Part shown: piece by piece, positions 63,285-64,000 of the stretch | Layout: every line of letters begins with the position of its first letter | How positions within the stretch are numbered: position 1 is the stretch's first letter | Origin: Siphonodentalium dalli | Lineage: Eukaryota > Mollusca > Scaphopoda > Gadilida > Siphonodentaliidae | Direction of reading: 5' to 3' | Length of the DNA: 64,000 nucleotides | NCBI GenBank assembly: GCA_032622095.1 | Contig: CP136061.1 | Coordinates: forward strand, 20,772,991 to 20,836,990 | Notes under the pieces: model-generated | Seen by the model: only the letters and a program-made list of their open reading frames with translations | The model's database searches: none | What the model was told of the DNA's origin: nothing | Program-made: the position numbers and the translations under genes

Positions 63285-63575
63285 GGTATCTGCTGGAGAA
63301 ATTCAAACGAGAAGTTGCACCTCAGGTGCTGGCATACCCCCCACTTATGAAAGAAGTCGTGATGACAAACGTCAATACCAAATTCCAATCAGATCTGATA
63401 ACCCATGGCTGAGATATCTGCGTGGACGGACAAAAAATCCACATTTCCAGAAAAATAAAGAAGGAATGCTCAAGAATGGAAAATATGAATATCATTCAGA
63501 TACGATAACGACAAATGGACAGACGCAGTCAATCCAGTATATCTCCCATTCTCTTCGAGAATTAGGTAAATAACA
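63285..63575 (+). repeat. pearl/CvA-like element, short copy
   Basis: Starts GAAGTTGCACCTCAGGTGCT and GGCATACCCCCC, has one core unit (GAGATATCTGCGTGGACGGA) and ends CAGTCAATCCAGTATATCTC and the hairpin TTCTCTTCGAGAA. Same start and end words as 27360-28045. Confidence 0.7.
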
Positions 63576-63711
63576 GCAAGTGTGCTGACATCGACCAATT
63601 CAGCATAGGTCGGTTGACGTGTCCAATCAGCACTAAATAAACAACTCCACAATGAACTTTTATAGAAGAGACGGTTATGTAAGGATGGCTGTGGTGCTTT
63701 CGTATGTTGAG

Positions 63712-63866
63712 ATGCTAGGATGCTGATTTGCTTGCGTTCCATAGAGTATGACTGCAAGTTGGTCTGACATTATGTGTGGAACGTGAAATCGATCCACACA
63801 TAATAATGTCAGACCAACTTGCATCCATACTCTATGGAACGCAAGCAAATCAACATCCATTACTTA
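63712..63866. repeat. inverted repeat of about 60-bp arms
   Basis: GATTTGCTTGCGTTCCATAG and CTTGGTCTGACATTATGTGT-like arms return as complements at 63790-63860 around a short loop (GAACGTGAAATCGATC). Probably the core of another foldback MITE; the borders are not clear. Confidence 0.65.
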
Positions 63867-64000
63867 TATTCACACTCAGCCGAGTCAACTGGCCCTTTTC
63901 CAATGTTATTCTCATGACTTTATGTAAGTTGCATCATCACAAAAATGGAATGCAAGTTGGGGTCAGCGTGCAACGTCATGTGATGTAATTTTGACCAACC

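Overview
This looks like 64 kb of animal nuclear DNA, most likely from a mollusc and probably a bivalve. The reasons are AT-rich intergenic sequence, one large split gene with short exons and GT-AG introns, and a very heavy load of small DNA transposons, including tandem-core elements with (CGGA)n tracts and a terminal hairpin that resemble the pearl/CvA elements described in bivalves. The species call is inference. I saw no rRNA, tRNA or CRISPR array.

Host gene. One minus-strand gene runs through most of the window. Twenty-eight exons can be read between 63231 (5'-most exon seen) and 17293 (stop codon). All 27 splice junctions agree in phase and give 3846 nt, that is 1281 codons plus stop. 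The 5' end lies beyond 64000. The protein is cytoplasmic-looking, with helical segments at the front, a long charged coiled coil in the second half and a Ser/Pro/Arg-rich tail. It resembles the metazoan CCDC162-type coiled-coil proteins, but this name is from memory and tentative.

Layout. 1-17.3 kb is intergenic and made of repeats: a foldback array with a 900-bp element inside it, a tandem array carrying a hAT insertion, a 1515-bp segmental duplication (6684-8198 and 10773-12287), two head-to-tail Helitrons (11813-13192) and many palindromic MITEs. 17.3-63.2 kb is the gene, whose introns hold a jockey/CR1-like LINE inside a MITE (about 19.1-21.3 kb), a third Helitron (23130-23690), hAT elements (17770, 30398, 41015 with another nested at 41744), a 29-bp minisatellite of about 45 copies (34396-35742), a TIR element (36283), and a second copy of that element (50682-56140) split by a complete copia-type LTR retrotransposon (51446-55537) with only 69-bp LTRs.

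Main points for a second look. (1) One palindromic hairpin cassette of about 70 bp occurs some 30 times, usually in inverted pairs, inside MITEs with four different terminal sequences, three of which end at TTAA. (2) Splice sites of the gene are repeatedly caught in local tandem duplications; the acceptor of exon 16 is present ten times in a 25-bp array. (3) The copia element has identical LTRs but a frameshift and lacks the front half of its reverse transcriptase, so it was probably moved in trans. (4) Helitrons joined exactly end to start suggest a rolling-circle concatemer. Exons are numbered here from the 5'-most one seen.
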